A stretch of DNA of 46,776 bases from positions 1-46,776 of the forward strand of contig JAGLDN010000153.1 of NCBI GenBank assembly GCA_023145575.1. Direction: 5' to 3'. Positions 45,966-46,776 of the stretch are shown piece after piece. The DNA comes from Psychromonas sp. (GTDB lineage Bacteria; Pseudomonadota; Gammaproteobacteria; Enterobacterales; Psychromonadaceae). The position numbers and the translations under genes were made by a program. The notes beneath the pieces were generated by a model. That model was not told the origin of the DNA, searched no databases, and saw only the letters and a list, made by a program, of their open reading frames with translations. Positions within the stretch are counted from its first letter, which is position 1, and each line of letters starts with the position of its first letter.

Positions 45966-46676
45966 ATGAAAGCATTAATATTAGCTGCTGGTAGAGGAAG
46001 TCGAATGAACGATCTCACAGAGCACCGCCCAAAATGTTTAGTTAAATTAAATGGAAAAACATTACTTGCCTATCAGTTAGCTGCGTTACAGGAAGCTGGG
46101 ATAACTGATATTGGCATTGTAACTGGCTATCGTGCAAAAATGCTTAGGCAATTTAACTTAACAGAATTTCATAATGCTCGTTGGTCACAAACTAATATGG
46201 TGCATTCGCTTAGTTGTGCTAAGACATGGCTAAAAGATGATTGTATCATCAGCTATTCAGATATATTCTATAGCGCATCAGCTGTTACCTTGTTGATTAA
46301 AACGAAAGCTGATATTGCGATTACCTACGATCCAAATTGGTTAGAGCTATGGAAAAATCGTTTTGAAGATCCACTCAGCGATGCTGAAACATTTCGCATA
46401 AATGATCACAATGAGTTAATGGAAATTGGCGGTAAGCCACAAAATATTGAGCAAGTGCAAGGCCAATATATGGGATTGCTTAAGTTTACCCCAATAGGCT
46501 GGGCTAGACTTGAAGAATTACGTCAAACGCTTACACCAGAATTACGAGACAAAATACACATGACAGGTGCACTACAAAACATAATTAAAAGGCGTATATT
46601 AGCGATTAAAGCAATCCCCTATTTGGAACGATGGGGAGAGGTTGATTCAGCAGAAGATTTAGCATGTTATCACTAA
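45966..46676 (+). CDS. CTP:phosphoglutamine cytidylyltransferase (Cj1416-like)
   Basis: Predicted to couple L-glutamine phosphate to CTP, giving CDP-L-glutamine. The 236-residue nucleotidyltransferase begins LILAAGRGSRMNDLTEHRPK, the NTP-transferase loop with the Lys of RPKCLVKLNGK, and has IISYSDIFYSASAV for the metal-binding Asp region and WGEVDSAEDL at the C-terminus. This is the LicC/phosphocholine-cytidylyltransferase-like group to which Cj1416 belongs. It starts directly after the hydrolase stop. A choline-phosphate or sugar-phosphate specificity is possible, but there are no choline genes nearby. The operon may continue past the window; only 100 nt without a gene remain. Confidence 0.82.
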   Translation: MKALILAAGRGSRMNDLTEHRPKCLVKLNGKTLLAYQLAALQEAGITDIGIVTGYRAKMLRQFNLTEFHNARWSQTNMVHSLSCAKTWLKDDCIISYSDIFYSASAVTLLIKTKADIAITYDPNWLELWKNRFEDPLSDAETFRINDHNELMEIGGKPQNIEQVQGQYMGLLKFTPIGWARLEELRQTLTPELRDKIHMTGALQNIIKRRILAIKAIPYLERWGEVDSAEDLACYH

Positions 46677-46776
46677 TCGCCCTCTTGCCAAGCTCATATC
46701 ATATTACATAACTAGATTTATTTGTAATACCTAAAGAGCATGAGAATAAAAAGCTTTATCAGACGTCAACTACCTT

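Noticed and set aside
1..46776. CRISPR arrays, rRNA and tRNA genes, riboswitches
   Set aside because: No spaced direct repeats, cloverleaf-like segments or known riboswitch cores were seen on reading the gaps; a covariance-model search was not possible here.

Overview
The window looks like a chromosomal segment of an AT-rich marine gammaproteobacterium. The relict seqA next to pgm, a YfcZ/YiiS-type protein and the fliC-flaG-fliD block fit the Vibrionales/Psychromonas/Moritella side of the class. This placement is inferred from gene content; no marker gene such as 16S rRNA is present. Several decayed insertion sequences and one decayed housekeeping gene show a genome that is rearranging and losing genes.

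Positions 1-10224 are mostly metabolic. They hold an IS4-like transposase fragment, a seqA pseudogene directly upstream of intact pgm, a second IS4-like remnant in the opposite orientation, glgP, a small YfcZ-family gene, a DEAD-box RNA helicase and, on the minus strand, hemB. pgm and glgP together convert glycogen to glucose 6-phosphate.

Positions 10225-15459 form a flagellar filament block: flagellin with a near-consensus sigma-28 promoter and a hairpin in its leader, FlaG, and the cap protein FliD. The usual next gene, fliS, is absent. A decayed IS630-type element (about 15470-16600) follows instead.

Positions 17037-38867 form one long, tightly spaced plus-strand operon for surface glycan synthesis, probably flagellin glycosylation. 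It opens with a Maf/DUF115 flagellin glycosyltransferase and a TPR-glycosyltransferase, followed by pseF-pseI-pseG-pseH for pseudaminic acid. Next comes an acyl module of acyl carrier protein, short-chain reductase, acyl-adenylating enzyme, LuxE-like and LuxC-like proteins, with no luciferase genes. A glycerol-phosphate module follows (TagD-like enzyme and a CDP-glycerol glycerophosphotransferase). The operon ends with a group of modular HAD, glycosyltransferase, methyltransferase and poorly characterised proteins that share domains with one another. pseB and pseC are not in the window.

After an IS66 remnant and one unrecognised gene, positions 41001-46676 hold a five-gene overlapping operon. 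Four products match, by family and by set, the Campylobacter jejuni capsule phosphoramidate pathway: glutamine kinase (Cj1418-like), CTP:phosphoglutamine cytidylyltransferase (Cj1416-like), gamma-glutamyl-CDP-amidate hydrolase (Cj1417-like) and CDP-phosphoramidate kinase (Cj1415-like). The fifth gene encodes a formyltransferase-fold protein of unknown role. This probable P-N bond pathway beside a flagellar/surface glycan locus is the most notable content of the window.
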